In this document: positions 44,158 to 56,000 of the stretch, piece by piece
Position numbering within the stretch: the stretch's first letter is position 1
How the letters are laid out: the number at the start of each line of letters is the position of its first letter
Source of the DNA: Seiridium cupressi
Taxonomy: Eukaryota; Ascomycota; Sordariomycetes; Amphisphaeriales; Sporocadaceae
DNA: 64,000 nucleotides
Assembly: GCA_036674765.1 (NCBI GenBank)
Contig: JARVKI010000060.1
Location: 124,001 to 188,000, forward strand
Direction of reading: 5' to 3'
The notes under the pieces: generated by a model
Told to the model about the DNA's origin: nothing
Databases searched by the model: none
What the model saw: the letters and a program-made list of their open reading frames with translations, nothing else
Position numbers and translations under genes: made by a program

Positions 44158-46913
44158 ATGAGCCAAGTGCCGGGGACACAAGGATCTCTTCTTCAGGCCC
44201 TTGAGGCTGCGGGCACAAAAGCGTTCGATCCTGCTCGCGATGAGAGAACTCGTGCAGGAGGCCAGCGCGAATTCGGTGCACTTATATCAAGGTAAGGCAC
44301 TGGTAAGTCTATGTTCAAGCCGTGTCTGATCGTTCCCTTAGAACAGGAACCTCATCGCTCATCGCAGCGCTGAATGCTTTGATCAAACCGAACCGGGTAC
44401 CAAGATGGCTCGCCCTGAGATTCATGGATGTCCTGACTCTTCTGCCTCAGAGACCGGACGGGGTTAGAGCTACCTTGGAGTTTGTGTTTACAACCCATCC
44501 CTCGAGCACCGTCAAGGCTTCCGAGGCAGCCGATCCTCAGAAGCAAGGTGCGAACATCACTATGGAAGCTATGAAAATGGCAGCCAACCTGCTTTCCACC
44601 CCCCCTTCAGGTGTTGCTCCCGACAAGTGGTATCCTGGAATCGCACCACAGCTGTTTGCGCTTCTTGATGGCGCGAATGGCCCAGATTTAGTTAAGGTAG
44701 CATCTTACGTTATCGGGTTCGGCATACTAGGAAGGAAACAGTTCGGCGCGCCAGGCACCGCTGGTTGGAAAGCTTTTGCAGAACCAATGCTATCAGCCAT
44801 CAACCCTTCGCTATCCTCAGAGAAGGCAGTTGCTGAAACTTTAGTTTTCAGCGCAGGTCTCGATGAGGTCGTCGATCTGCAGAAAGAGACCGTCATTGTC
44901 CAACCCGACGTTCTAAACACGGCTCTCAAGCGATTAACGTCGCTTCTAAACTCGCATCCGAACACTGGGTTGACTATGAGACTACTTTCGCCTCTCAGCA
45001 AACCTTTGTGGGCGCTCAGCTCCTGGACGGGGGCAGACCAGGGAACTGAAGACGCGGTCAACCCTTTAGCAAAGAACTTGCTTTCTATCTATCTCAAGAT
45101 TGGTGATGATCCCGAGATATTCATTTCACTAATCGATAGTCTGCTATATGCCGGCGATCGACTTGCGGAGGGCGCGGTATGGCGATATCGCCAAAAGGGG
45201 GCACATATCTGCATTCAGCGGATGCGCACTTCTGTTTCAGATGGTCCCTTGCAGCTTGATTGGAGCCACCTAGGTTCAAAGTCCAGTTCTTTTGTGGAAC
45301 TTCTTCAATCCTCTGGTCCCGACGCCAACATCTCGAAGATTTTTCTAAACCTGTTCCAGCGGTCTTTCAAGCACCAGAAGACTGCTCCGGAAATCGTAAT
45401 TAAGACCGAAGATGAGAAGAGCCAAGATCCGATGAAACGTATCATTGAGGCACAAATCTTACAGGCTATGATGGACAAGATTCCGGATAAGCTTGTGTCG
45501 GACTCTAAAGGTTTGCTCGAGCTCGCTAATCAGGTGCTAGCTGATTTCGAGGGGACTTCCGAGAATACGGATTCCGTGTCGGCTGCATTGAGTCTATTGA
45601 ATATAGTTGTTACAACACCAAGCTTTCGAAAGTCGGATAATGATCCAGGCCTCCTCACCTCTATTGACACATCTCTTGAAAAAATCAGTCGAGCACACCA
45701 CACCGATATCTCGCAAACGGCTAAGAACTTGCACCTTCTCCTTAAATATCGCGACGAGATCGAGGATCCTTCTGAACATCCAACTGCACCAACAGACCGA
45801 CAAGTCGAGGACCGCAAGACCTACAGCTTGGCACTCTCGTATATAACCCAGCTCGACTCCCCACCACCCGTGCGCTCTGAAGGCTTGAACCTCATCTCAA
45901 CTCTCATCAGAGCCAACAGTCCCATTATCGACATTCAAGGCCTTCTTGTCCTCCTTTCTTCCCTACTTAGTGAAGACGAAGACTATATCAACCTTCGCGT
46001 TATGAAGCTCTTTGTTCAACTAGCGGGAAAGCATCCGAAGTCTGTCTTGAAAGAGTTATTAGGCCATTACGTAGATGCCGACGAGCGTGCAAGCGTGGAC
46101 ACTCGACTTCGTTTCGGCGAGGCCATTCTCCAAGTTATACAACGTCTGGGGGGTACGTTTTCCGGCGATGCCGCGGTGCAGGTCGGTGAGAGCATGCTCT
46201 CAATCGCTGGGCGACGTGGTCACCGGTCAAAGACAGAAGCAAACCAGCTTCGCCAAGAGAGGCTGCGCCAACGGCAACAAAAAGCTGCCGAGAGGGCATG
46301 GGGCGGAGATATCCCTGACCTGAGCGAGCTACAAGAAGATTCTGAAGGGAAGACCGAGGAAGAAAAGGCCAGAGATGACATTCTGGCCCAAATATTACAG
46401 GGTTGGGAAAGCAAGCGCGGAAGCGAGGATATTCGAATCCGCACCTCTGCTCTCTCTGTATACTCCATCGGCTTAGAAACCAACATTTCAGGCTACAGTT
46501 CCGCCCCAGTGGAGGCGAGCGTTGACTTGTGTCTCAACATATTGACCATCGAGCCCGAGATCGAAAAAGGCATCCTGAGGCGGGCTGCCATCATACTGAT
46601 CTTGACCTTCGTCAAGGCCCTTGCAGAAGCGCGGCAATCGGGAAGGCGTTTAGGTTTCGGACTGACGGACGCCAGTCGCATAGACATCATGAGAATCTTG
46701 GAGTATGTGGCGGGTACCGACAATGATGGACTGGTACAGCAGCATGCCCGTGATGTGGTGGAAAGCCTACAGAACTGGCAGTTGACAACAATGCTGCCGG
46801 AGGTGAGAGATCCGCCGCCAGGATTGGCAGGGATTGCGGGATTGAATCTTGGTAGACCTGGTTTGCCCTCTCTTGAGCCAACGACGAGACCGAAGATCGA
46901 GGAGATTGAGTAG
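44158..46913 (+). CDS. RTP1/TANGO6-like protein (RNA polymerase II nuclear import)
   Basis: Exons 44158..44291 and 44342..46913 give 901 residues. The 50-nt intron (GTAAGG, CTTAG) closes phase at ISR|TGTSSL. The protein is almost wholly alpha-helical (HEAT/ARM-like). The conserved C-terminal pair RTP1_C1 (about 536-650, YSLALSYITQLDSPPPVRSEGLNLI...) and RTP1_C2 (about 723-760, ILAQILQGWESKRGSEDIRIRTSALSVYS) are clear. In yeast, Rtp1 binds RNA polymerase II subunits and nucleoporins and helps bring the assembled polymerase into the nucleus; TANGO6 is the animal relative. A charged segment (QERLRQRQQKAAERAWG) sits between the two domains. Stop TAG. The role is by family inference. Confidence 0.88.
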
Positions 46914-47201
46914 AAGACAATTAAACTTCTTGACAAGCAAAGATCACTAAACCATATCTCTTCACCAATAAAACCGCTCATAAATGTTGTTCTCTGGATC
47001 AAAGAAAATATATGTAATTGGTGCAATAGTTCTCTTTAGCGCCCACAGGCCTGCTACGTCCATGTGTTCCTTTAATAGGTTACCTGATTATATCGTTGTT
47101 TTACAAGCTTCGCACACCCGATACCCTCCGAGAAGAACTCAATGCCATAGAAAAAGTACAGCGTGCCAGCATCCTTAGCAGAGTATGGAATTCCTTCCAG
47201 A

Positions 47202-47987
47202 TCAATCAAGGTCCATTGGTACATCACTTTGACCATCTCCATCCCCAGGTGCGCCCGGCTCATCCTCATCTATATTCATATTTCTTCCAAGGTTCCGCGC
47301 CCTCTCCTCCGCGGCTTCCTTCGCAACGCGCATCCTTGTCTCCCTCCTGGCTGTCACACAATGGTTTTCGTACCCCTCCATCTGCTGCGTGCCGTACCTC
47401 ATAAGATCGGACAGCTGCACGACCGCAGCCTCCCGCGGCGTGTCCTTGGGATGCGGTGCGATGGGCGGCACATCGTTCGGTCCGTACCCGGCCTTCACCC
47501 CGTACTGCCTGTCCGGGACGCGCTTGGCCTCCAGGTTCTGGATCATCTGGGCCTCGTCGGCCCGTGTGGGCGGCAGCCGCTTCGAGCGCGGCGGCAGACC
47601 CCTGTCGGTCCAGAAGAGCTCCTGCGCGGCGCTGTCCTGGTGCACCTTGCGCGCCTGCTGCAGCATGATGGTCGAGATGTTGCGCTTCACGGCCGTCATG
47701 TGGTCTTCTAGCTCCGCGAGGGCGCGATCGACGCGCGAGGTGGCCGCGCCGTTCTCGCCGGGTGCAGGAGAGGGCCGCGGCTGGGAGTAGTCGAACGTGG
47801 CCGGAACGAAGATGGCAGGCGCCATGGACACGAACTCGGGGATGTTGTCCTGGATCACGCGAGGGCCGTCTTCTCTGGCGGGCGAGGCGGCTTTAGCCCT
47901 TGAGTGAGGCGAATCATCAGATATCGCATTGGGATGTGGTGAACCTTGACGCCGACGCCTGGCGTGCGGGTGTGGTGAGCCTGGCAT
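47202..47987 (-). CDS. Hypothetical protein, Pro/Arg-rich N-terminus and helical C-terminus
   Basis: Single exon, 261 residues from the ATG at 47987. The frame is open a little further upstream, where a TTCCAG acceptor-like site (about 48019-48024) could mark an earlier exon. The first 50 residues are basic and Ser/Pro-rich (PHARRRRQGSPHP). A helical block follows (RVDRALAELEDHMTAVKRNISTIMLQQARKVHQD), then a stretch with charged helices (REAAVVQLSDLMRYGTQQMEGYENH, TRMRVAKEAAEERARNL), ending in an acidic tail (DEDEPGAPGDGDGQSDVPMDLD). Codon third positions are GC-rich, like a real gene. I do not recognise the family. Its 3' end faces the RTP1 3' end with 288 bp between. Confidence 0.68.
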   Translation of the reverse strand: MPGSPHPHARRRRQGSPHPNAISDDSPHSRAKAASPAREDGPRVIQDNIPEFVSMAPAIFVPATFDYSQPRPSPAPGENGAATSRVDRALAELEDHMTAVKRNISTIMLQQARKVHQDSAAQELFWTDRGLPPRSKRLPPTRADEAQMIQNLEAKRVPDRQYGVKAGYGPNDVPPIAPHPKDTPREAAVVQLSDLMRYGTQQMEGYENHCVTARRETRMRVAKEAAEERARNLGRNMNIDEDEPGAPGDGDGQSDVPMDLD

Positions 47988-49094
47988 ACTGGCATGTCGG
48001 GTGGCTTTCAAGGCCTGGAAGATCCAACGATGGAGAGTTCGAAGCGCGATCTATCCTGCCTCTTTTTCCTCCTGTCGCACGGAGAGTGTGCGGATGTTAA
48101 ATCAAGCTTTCAACTTCGATGATACCCTCAAGTAATTCTAAGTTTGGTTAGCGAAAATCGCAGAAATGTTTGAATAGCCTGTGAATCTTTACCTCTACAC
48201 ATAAAAAATCATCCATATGCCCAGTATAGTCGTGTTGCTCTCGCGAGCCTCATCGTAGGTAACATGAACCAGCACGACGAGTCGCACCACAACCGTGGGG
48301 TTCAACGCCCGCAGACCGGCCGCGAACAGGGTTGCAGTGTCCAAAGTTTAGCGTACCAACCCAATTTAGCTAATTAACCTTAGGAGACTCGACAATGCAT
48401 TTGATAGGAATTTAGCGTTTTTATATCAAGATTAGTTAAGACATTTTCTATGTAAACTTAGACAGCCTCGTAGAATGACGTTGTTTGCCTCACCATCGCT
48501 TGTATTTATCTATGAAACATGTAAATCAACTAGTCTGCGAACACCGCATTCCATAGATAAATTTTATTATCTAACTCGATTAATCTCTATTGGGCCGATG
48601 ACGCTTCTAAGTGCAATGGGATATTCCTCCTAATCCAAAGTTATCTTACTAGCCACCGACGCATTGTTCCTACTCTAGTAGTCTCGGACATGATCAAACC
48701 GCATGCTAGAATAACAAGGCATCACGACGCCAAGCTTCTTGCATGGTAGGTTATATAGAAGAGAGCCGTAGACTATGTCCGACAGATCATTCAGCTTCGC
48801 CGAAGATTGTTGACATATAAAACGCCGCGAAACATCGCTGGCGGATTCAATTGCCTGCGGCATCGAGAAGCTCGCTAGTTGAAAACAATGGTTCGACTAT
48901 CCAACGCGTTTCCACGCATAGAACTTCGAGACCAGGAAAACCGGGTCGTAGGTGTCCCTGCCAAAGAACATACGCCGGGTCTGATAGGAGGCAATCCGAG
49001 GAAGCCTGTTTCAATGGGTTGGTGGCATTATCCTGTATTGGTGAGGGGCTTGCCCAGAGACTGAGCTGTTGGTTTCGAAGCATATCCATGCTCA
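47988..49094. other. Intergenic region between hypothetical and ATG37 genes
   Basis: 1.1 kb, partly AT-rich (48340-48660). No gene supported. Confidence 0.5.
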
Positions 49095-50122
49095 TCACCT
49101 CGATGGCAGCACCTTCCGTGCATACTCTCGACCGATCTTCAACGCTGACCTAAACAAGTCTTCCAACCTCCTATCTTTGCGCTTTCGCATCCATATAAGT
49201 ACGATGACTAGTATGAATGAGTCGATGACCAGGTGCTTGATAGCCGTCCAGAATAGCCATGATATCCAGGCTGCAAAAGTCCTTTCCTTTTTTGATCTCC
49301 ATTCTCTACCTGTTGTGATCTGTTCGCGCAAAGCCGCGATCTCGGCAGATAATCGCACCAGGGCCCTTTCGACCTTGCGCGACCACTTATCGCCCTTCTT
49401 GACATACTCGCCCTCTTCATCATCTTGGGCATCTCTGTATTCCCTCTCGACCTCGTCATCTTCGCTCATGGGACTCAAGACCTTCATAGGTCCCTCAGTC
49501 CCACTCACTGGCTGCGCAAACCTCCTTGTAGGCTCGATTGATTTGTCTTTCGGACTCGACTCGCTTGTGCTTTGACTATTACTCTTGATCTGATTCCACA
49601 CAAATTCCAACTCGGCAACCAACTCTCGCGCATCGGGCGTGGTCGCATAGCGATGCATGGTTTCAATCAGGGCCTCGATGTATCGTTGTTTCGCCTCAGT
49701 TTTGCTCAAGCCTTGCTGTGCGTTCCAAGCATCCCACTTATCCTTCTCGCGCTGGAGCTCTTCGTTGCTCATGCCTAGTGTTGAAGATGACGGCCGTTGC
49801 ATCACCCCGTCCACATCCCCCTCCATTGCCTGCTTATAGAGGCCATAGAGTCGCAGTCGGTCCGAAGGCGGAGGCCGAGACGCGCCGGTCTTGGGGATCT
49901 TCTTTACCGTGTTGAGCGCATGCACGAACACGCGGTCTGTTGGTGGGGGTGAGTTAATTAGCTTTAGAAAACGCGTGTGGTATGTGTTCTGGTATGCCTG
50001 CGGTCTGGTTGCTTCGTTCGTGGACACAAGGCTGGGGAATGTATCCGAGATGCGCTGGACGAATGCGGACTTATATGTTGAACTGGCAAGTCGGATAGCA
50101 ACTTACCAACTGAGTCCGCCAT
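49095..50122 (-). CDS. ATG37: ATG37-type acyl-CoA-binding peroxisomal membrane protein
   Basis: Minus-strand exons are 50122..50107 (only 16 coding bases) and 49936..49095, with a 170-nt intron, for 285 residues. Splicing yields MADSV-DRVFVHALNTVKKIPKTG, the normal start of the family. A naive single-exon reading from 50027 gives a false N-terminus encoded by intron sequence. The acyl-CoA-binding domain covers about residues 6-105 (LRLYGLYKQAMEGDVDGV, KWDAWNAQQGLSKTEAKQRYIEAL). A disordered acidic segment and a coiled coil follow. A single transmembrane helix (about 232-254) and a short basic tail complete the protein. In Pichia, Atg37 is a peroxisomal receptor-complex component needed for pexophagy; ACBD5 is the animal relative. 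Confidence 0.9.
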
Positions 50123-51152
50123 TGGAAACCGTCATCTACATCAACTTGAGCCGTATCGTCGTTGCTCGCAAGAGATCATGAATGCGCGATGCTAATAGCG
50201 CGGGCGGGTGCCGTTGCAGCGCCTTCTTGTCGTCGATGAACTGTTGGCAACTGAAGCCAAGGAAGCTGACGGGGGTATCTGCTGGAGAATTGCTTGTGGT
50301 TACGCAAGATCAGGTACCAAATGCCCAACGGACCGACTGGTATCCATCCAACGCAGCAAGGTGGTACTGGACACTCGTAGGTATCGGATTGATATTATGG
50401 ATCTGAATCACAGAAAGATGACAAGGAGTCAGATTGCAGTGTCCGTGGCGTGTCATGTCACGACTGCGGCTAGTTATCGCTAACTGGGATGGGTCCGTCC
50501 GAGGTTGTTCGCAACGTCCCTCAATGGGGGTGTTTTCGGCGGCCGACCCTTTAGCCTCGGCGCGACTGGGGAGAGCTTAGCGGGCAGCTGAAATCGGGGT
50601 CCAGGTCTGACTCGGATGCTGCCCTCCAACACAACGGATGCCAACACAGTTCCCGATGTGCGCATGCCTACTATGAATCTAAAATATCCATATCGAATCC
50701 TTTGAGTTAGTCGATCCAGAGACCAATTGGTATTAGCGGCCTCTCCCTAGATGTTACCCCATCCTCTTACCTGCACACGGGTAAGAGCAGACAATGTTCG
50801 ACTACCAATTTCCTGCCGTAATTTTCAACCGGATTCAGATCAGCTTCAACGAAACCTGAGGACGAACTCGCTCTTGCGAAGTGCCACCCGTTTGATATTT
50901 CCCCTTTGACGATCAAATGTATATATTCGCTTAGGCAACGTGAATGATTCAGCGGTCTCGATAATACCAAGTTTATACGATCCGCTCGAAATTCATCTAG
51001 GTAGTCAGGGTTGGCACATAACTAACTGTGTACCCGCACAACATATTTCAACTGGCCGCAACGTGATCAGCTTATGCCATCTTGTATTGCATCATGAGGT
51101 GGCTAAGGACATTTCACGTCATTACATCGATTCCCAGGCGGGATTACATCTC
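50123..51152. other. Intergenic region between ATG37 and RNase III genes
   Basis: 1.0 kb. No supportable gene. Confidence 0.5.
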
Positions 51153-52310
51153 CTATTTCCTCCAATCCATAAAGCCTGCCTGGCTTTTGGCTGCGGTGTC
51201 GTAATCCTTCTTTTTCTGCTCAAATCGAGCCAGCATTTTCTTATTATCCAGAGCAGCTTGTGCGGCCTTGGTTCCAGCTTCCTTTTTGGACAAAGCACTG
51301 CCATATCCCATACTGAAGCTTTTCACACCCCACCCGTCAAGAAAGACGCCTACCGTGTACCAAGGGAGTCCGGTCTTCTTCTCTTTCTTGGGTTCTCCTT
51401 GGTCCTTGTACTCGATCCTTACACCCCTTCCCCCGATTGCTTGGGCAAGTCGGACTTTGGCCGGTTCATGTGACTCCACCGCCGGTTCACGTACTGTCGG
51501 TACTGCGGGTCGTTCTCGGAACTCCTTTTTGAGCTCTTCCGATAGCTCCTTTCTCCAGAGTGCCTTGACCCATGATGAAGCATGCAATAGACCCTGCGAG
51601 TCCCCGAGGATTACGCCAGCAATATACGCCTCGAAGACATCGCCAAGCACCTTTGCGTATTGCTTGTTTGTAGCAACGGAAGAGGCGTTGGCTCCGTAGA
51701 ACTCGGGTGGAAGTTTGAGTCGCTTGTCCAATTGGTAGTCTTTCGTATAGCAAGCCAGGGTTTTGTTCCGAATCAACAATTCACGGTACTGAGAACACCG
51801 TCCAGCGGGTAGCTTGGGGAATGTCTGGTAGATGAAAGCGGACGACATGAGGTATAGATATGCGTCACCAATCCATTCCAGTCGCTCGTAGTTGTCAGCT
51901 GGGTCTTTGGTAAGGCCAGCGTGAGTGAAGACCGCTTGTTCCAGGCCGGGGTCAAGAATGGCCGGCATGGGAGGCTGAGAATACGGTACGTGTGGCTCCC
52001 ATGGCGTCAGGGCGATTGTGGCCGGGATGTGAATTGGCGCGGCAGCAACAGAAACAGGAACATCCCGTTTGATAGCTTTGCTGGGAGGCGTTGCACCCTG
52101 GTCCAACTTTTCAAGGGCGGACGAAATCTCAGTCGTGATTGCCTTGAGCCGATTCCCTACACCTAGTACCTGGCGCTTTCCAGCCTGAATGTCGTCTTTC
52201 AGCGATTGCGCAGCTCGCAACAGCTCCTCTGCATGTCGAACAACGCGGGAGACTGAATCTAGGGCTGTATTGTTCTCTGAAGAAAATTCCGAGAATTGTC
52301 TCTTCGACAT
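51153..52310 (-). CDS. Ribonuclease III (Rnt1-like)
   Basis: Single exon, 385 residues. The N-terminal 110 residues are a helical, less conserved region. The RNase III domain has the signature YERLEWIGDAYLYL (about 141-154; Glu145 and Asp149 type residues) and the second acidic motif VLGDVFEAYIAGV (Asp224, Glu227), so all catalytic metal ligands are present. A double-stranded RNA-binding domain follows at about 275-365 (WYTVGVFLDGWGVKSFSMGYG...SKKEAGTKAAQAALD). The layout matches yeast Rnt1, which processes pre-rRNA, snRNA and snoRNA precursors in the nucleus. It is not Dicer: there is one RNase III domain and no helicase or PAZ. It is transcribed divergently from mS33 across 272 bp. Confidence 0.9.
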   Translation of the reverse strand: MSKRQFSEFSSENNTALDSVSRVVRHAEELLRAAQSLKDDIQAGKRQVLGVGNRLKAITTEISSALEKLDQGATPPSKAIKRDVPVSVAAAPIHIPATIALTPWEPHVPYSQPPMPAILDPGLEQAVFTHAGLTKDPADNYERLEWIGDAYLYLMSSAFIYQTFPKLPAGRCSQYRELLIRNKTLACYTKDYQLDKRLKLPPEFYGANASSVATNKQYAKVLGDVFEAYIAGVILGDSQGLLHASSWVKALWRKELSEELKKEFRERPAVPTVREPAVESHEPAKVRLAQAIGGRGVRIEYKDQGEPKKEKKTGLPWYTVGVFLDGWGVKSFSMGYGSALSKKEAGTKAAQAALDNKKMLARFEQKKKDYDTAAKSQAGFMDWRK

Positions 52311-52582
52311 TATTGTGACCAGGTCGTTTTGCTAGTTGATGATGATGAGAGCTGCCTGGTAATCTAGCTCGAATTTTTGATAGAAACCTCGGGCGGGTCT
52401 TGATGCAAGGTATGCCGGGTACATGAACAAGTGGGGCAACCCTGTACTACAGCATGTAGCTGACCCCAGCTTATCGATAACGCCGCGCATCATCCGAGTC
52501 GCGCGGAAATCTGGACCTCATGAAGCAGCTCTCCAACCTCGAGCCCGACTTCAATTGACAGCCATCATCGACATAGGGCAAG
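52311..52582. promoter_or_regulatory. Shared 272-bp divergent promoter of RNase III and mS33
   Basis: The two start codons point away from each other across this interval. Individual factor sites cannot be assigned with confidence. Confidence 0.6.
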
Positions 52583-53065
52583 ATGGCCGTCCCACGAGCG
52601 CGAGTGCTGGATTTGATGAAGGTGCGTTGCTCGCGTCAAATCGGTTCCGTTGGTTGGATGCTAACAGACCCAGAAACAATGCGAAATTTTCTCGACAACC
52701 TTTAACCCCAATGGCGTACGCATGGGTAACAAGATCCTGCGGCAGCGATTGAAGGGACCGAGCATGCAAAACTACTACCCGCCGAGAGGTCCGGTTCTGA
52801 AAGATTTATTCAAGGAATTTAAGAGCCTCGAGTTGGAGGGTATTGATGAGGAATGGGAGGATTGGCAAGAACATCTCGCTGGGTGAGTGCACCCGATCAA
52901 GATTGAATTGCAAGCAGGCTACTGACTGTGCTTCCAGACGACAACAGCGCGGAAAGGCACCACCAAAGAAGAAGAGAGAGCCTCCAGCAGGTAAGTTGAA
53001 TTGCGTCACGAGACGATTTGACCCATGCTAACAGCCCCTTTCCAGCGCGGACTGGCAAGAAATAA
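52583..53065 (+). CDS. RSM27: Mitochondrial small ribosomal subunit protein mS33 (RSM27), four exons
   Basis: Exons 52583..52621, 52668..52882, 52938..52990 and 53046..53065 give 108 residues. The introns are 46, 55 and 55 nt, with GCTAAC-type branch sites in introns 1 and 3, and all phases close. The spliced protein starts MAVPRARVLDLMK and continues TQKQCEIFSTTFNPNGVRMGNKILRQRLKGPS, the hallmark of mS33, ending in a basic Lys-rich tail (KAPPKKKREPPA...). It is a structural component of the mitochondrial ribosome's small subunit. The exons are too short to appear as a good single ORF, so the gene is easily missed. The first intron is near the minimum size for fungi. Confidence 0.93.
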
Positions 53066-56000
53066 GATGATACGATAGGCGGCGAACTTTGTACATGTAC
53101 GACATCTAGGGCGTTTTGGGTATATAGAGATCATAAAACTGTACCAATACACCAAGATTCACCCAAATTCGAGCTTGGAAAGTTCAACAGCTTCTTACAT
53201 TCTGCCTGGAGCTTCTTGAGAAGAATGTCGAGGAGTATGATTGAAGCCAGGAATTGACCGTGTGTCTTAATACTAAGTTCACGTTTGCTGGTCTTGAGTT
53301 CGAAACAGACTCTGGCGGTAGAAGTGGCAACCTACTAAACTGGCATGCCGGTTGTCCTCGACCACTTCCTTTGGTTGGCGACTCAATTTTGGCAGGGATT
53401 CTCTTCCTGGACAAGACGGGAAGGTCCCACCCCGGAGACTGCACCGTTTTCGTGTAATCGGTCTGTTGGGCTCAATCTGATGCTCTGAGTAAGTCGCTTG
53501 TAGCCCGTATTAGTATATTGTAGGTATACCGATGCGAAACAAGGCAAGAGGCGCAAGCTATCCAGATTGGACTTCTTGGGAAGACTTGAGTAAATGATTA
53601 ACCTCCATGGAATATCCCTACGGCGACATCTGTCCAAATTTTGAGACCTGAGTTTCGCTACCCATGGTTCGAGGGGAGGGGGGATGTAAGACAGCCAGAA
53701 CTGCACAACTTGGCTGGTGTTTGTTACATGGGGAGGGCCCGACATAGCCCTCAAAAAGGCAAGACCACAACAGTTGACACCACCTTGGATGCTCTTGATG
53801 GATCGTGGATCATACTTCCTCTTAGCTGTTACCAAAGCAAGTGCAAACTGTGAGATGAGTTCGCTTGGGAGAGCAGCCTTTCAAAAGATATTGTTGCAAA
53901 CACTATCTTCAATATCCCTTCATTATCTAAGATGTCCAGTACCCAGGGCTAGGATCACTGCTGTTGGCAATTCGCCGATTCTAACACACCACATCTCACT
54001 CTCCCCATAGGATCACATCATCAAATTAGTAGCCCAGCCATGGCAAAGGAGCCGACCGCCATACCACTGAAATCGTTCATCCATCCATTCATCTGGATCG
54101 TCTTTGCACTCTTTTTTGAGGTGTGAAGCGCCTTCACATCGGACTGTAAGCCGCCAAATCACGGCTGTTGAGACTTACCAACCGAGCTCTCAGTAACCAA
54201 ATCACGATTATAGGGCTAGATACTGCACTCCTTGCAGAAACCGCATATGATTGATCCATCATTGAATACTACCAGACTGAGGCTGATTTTGTGAAGGTTA
54301 TGGTATCGAATGCCAGAACGACGGTGTAATTGCATAAGTGTTGGCCTGCCCACACGCACAGAGAGGGATCCTCAAACCTTACGAATGTTGACTTCGATAC
54401 GCCTGCAGCTAAACACCACAATTCTAGCCTCTTTAGTATTGCAATCTACCTAACAGACGCCTAAAATCCCACAAAAACCAAAAGTTCAACCTTGTCAGTC
54501 TAATACCAATATGGTGCGCAGATCCCCTGCAACAAGGGCTCCGTGGCACAACCCAGGGCACCGAGGCCTATTGGGTACTAGAGGTATGTGTTTTCCTGAT
54601 GCTGGTACTTCCATCTGCATGATTTCTGAGTTTATCGCAACTATGGAATAGAGTGTTGAGATAAATGGAGGTTTTGAGGTGAATTGAGTGATTGATTGAG
54701 TATCAGAAGGGTGCCAAAGGCAGGAGGAGGTAGCTAGTTTATATATAATGGCCGAGAAGTCCCATAATCCAGGTGGCTGGAGCCCATATTCTGACATAGA
54801 AGCCGATGGGCTTGAGCCTACGCTCTTCACCACCCGAGTATGCTTACTAGTGAGCAAGTCGCGCTTTTTTAATGCACCACCGACGCTGACTCAATGGCCG
54901 CAAGACATTTCTGAAGAAGGAAAACTCTCAAGTATGTGGCAATAAGATTGAGCTACTCCTTTAAGTGGAGGTTCTGATGGATTTACACCTTTATAAACAC
55001 GCCGCAGGAGAGCTTCGTCTCCTTACCACCACTACCACGAGGTTCCTCTCGAAATCTGAGCATATCTCGCATCCCTATCTTTCCACAGCCAAAATGAAAG
55101 TACACACAATGAGTCTCCAGGATCTGAAGACTAAGTCAACTGCAGACATCTGATCAGATATCATGTCTTTCGAACAACGTTGTCTAGTCCCCAATTACAG
55201 TAAATTCTTCACAAAATCTATCAGCTTGGTATATACCAACCAGGCTTATGAATACGCTAGGTACAGAAGAGGGTTTGTTACATATGGTGGAAGGAGGACT
55301 GACTGCGGAAGGGGGGAAATAAACTACATATGGAGGAGGGCCTTGATACATACGCAATCCCACACGACCAGTTCACCAGCTGGCAGAAAAGTCCCTAGAT
55401 TTAAGTGGTGTGTATAGCATATTCAGAAAAGAGTAGTTTGAAAAGTCTCTCCTAACTGTCAATATACCTCCGTTCACATTCGTTCCGCGCAAGGGTTTAA
55501 CATCCTAGCACTCGTACAAATGTTCAGTTCCTCGGTCCTCATAAAATAAGCGAAGAAAGCTCAGTGATGTATGTCGTGGAAAGGCCGAATTTATGGCCTG
55601 GTCGGAATTACATATGAAAACATAGATGGCCAGGGTCCAAGAGAGTGCATTGTTCGCGCTACTTACCCTCACCGGATGATATAGCGGCACTTTAGCAGTT
55701 ATAATCAAGTTTATTATCTGGTTTTAACGTTCTATTAAGCGCACTCAAATAGACCACAAATATAATCCTCAATCGCCGTATATAATGACGTCAATTTGAA
55801 TCAGCTGATCGCAAAGCTTGTTCTGTGACAGTCTAGAGGTCTAGAGCTTTGTTTTCTATGTGTATATTTGTGGACTATATTGTTTATCCTCTTGCCTCAG
55901 ACATTCACCTCTGCCTTGTGTTATTCATTAATTTGGCGGCTACACTTATCAGCCAGTCCGTTTGAATGAGCCAAAATGTTATCCTACCAAGTCTGGCACG

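Noticed and set aside
49937..50027. Longer ATG37 N-terminus starting MSTNEATRPQ
   Set aside because: It is intron sequence; the spliced start MADSVDRVFVHALN matches the family.
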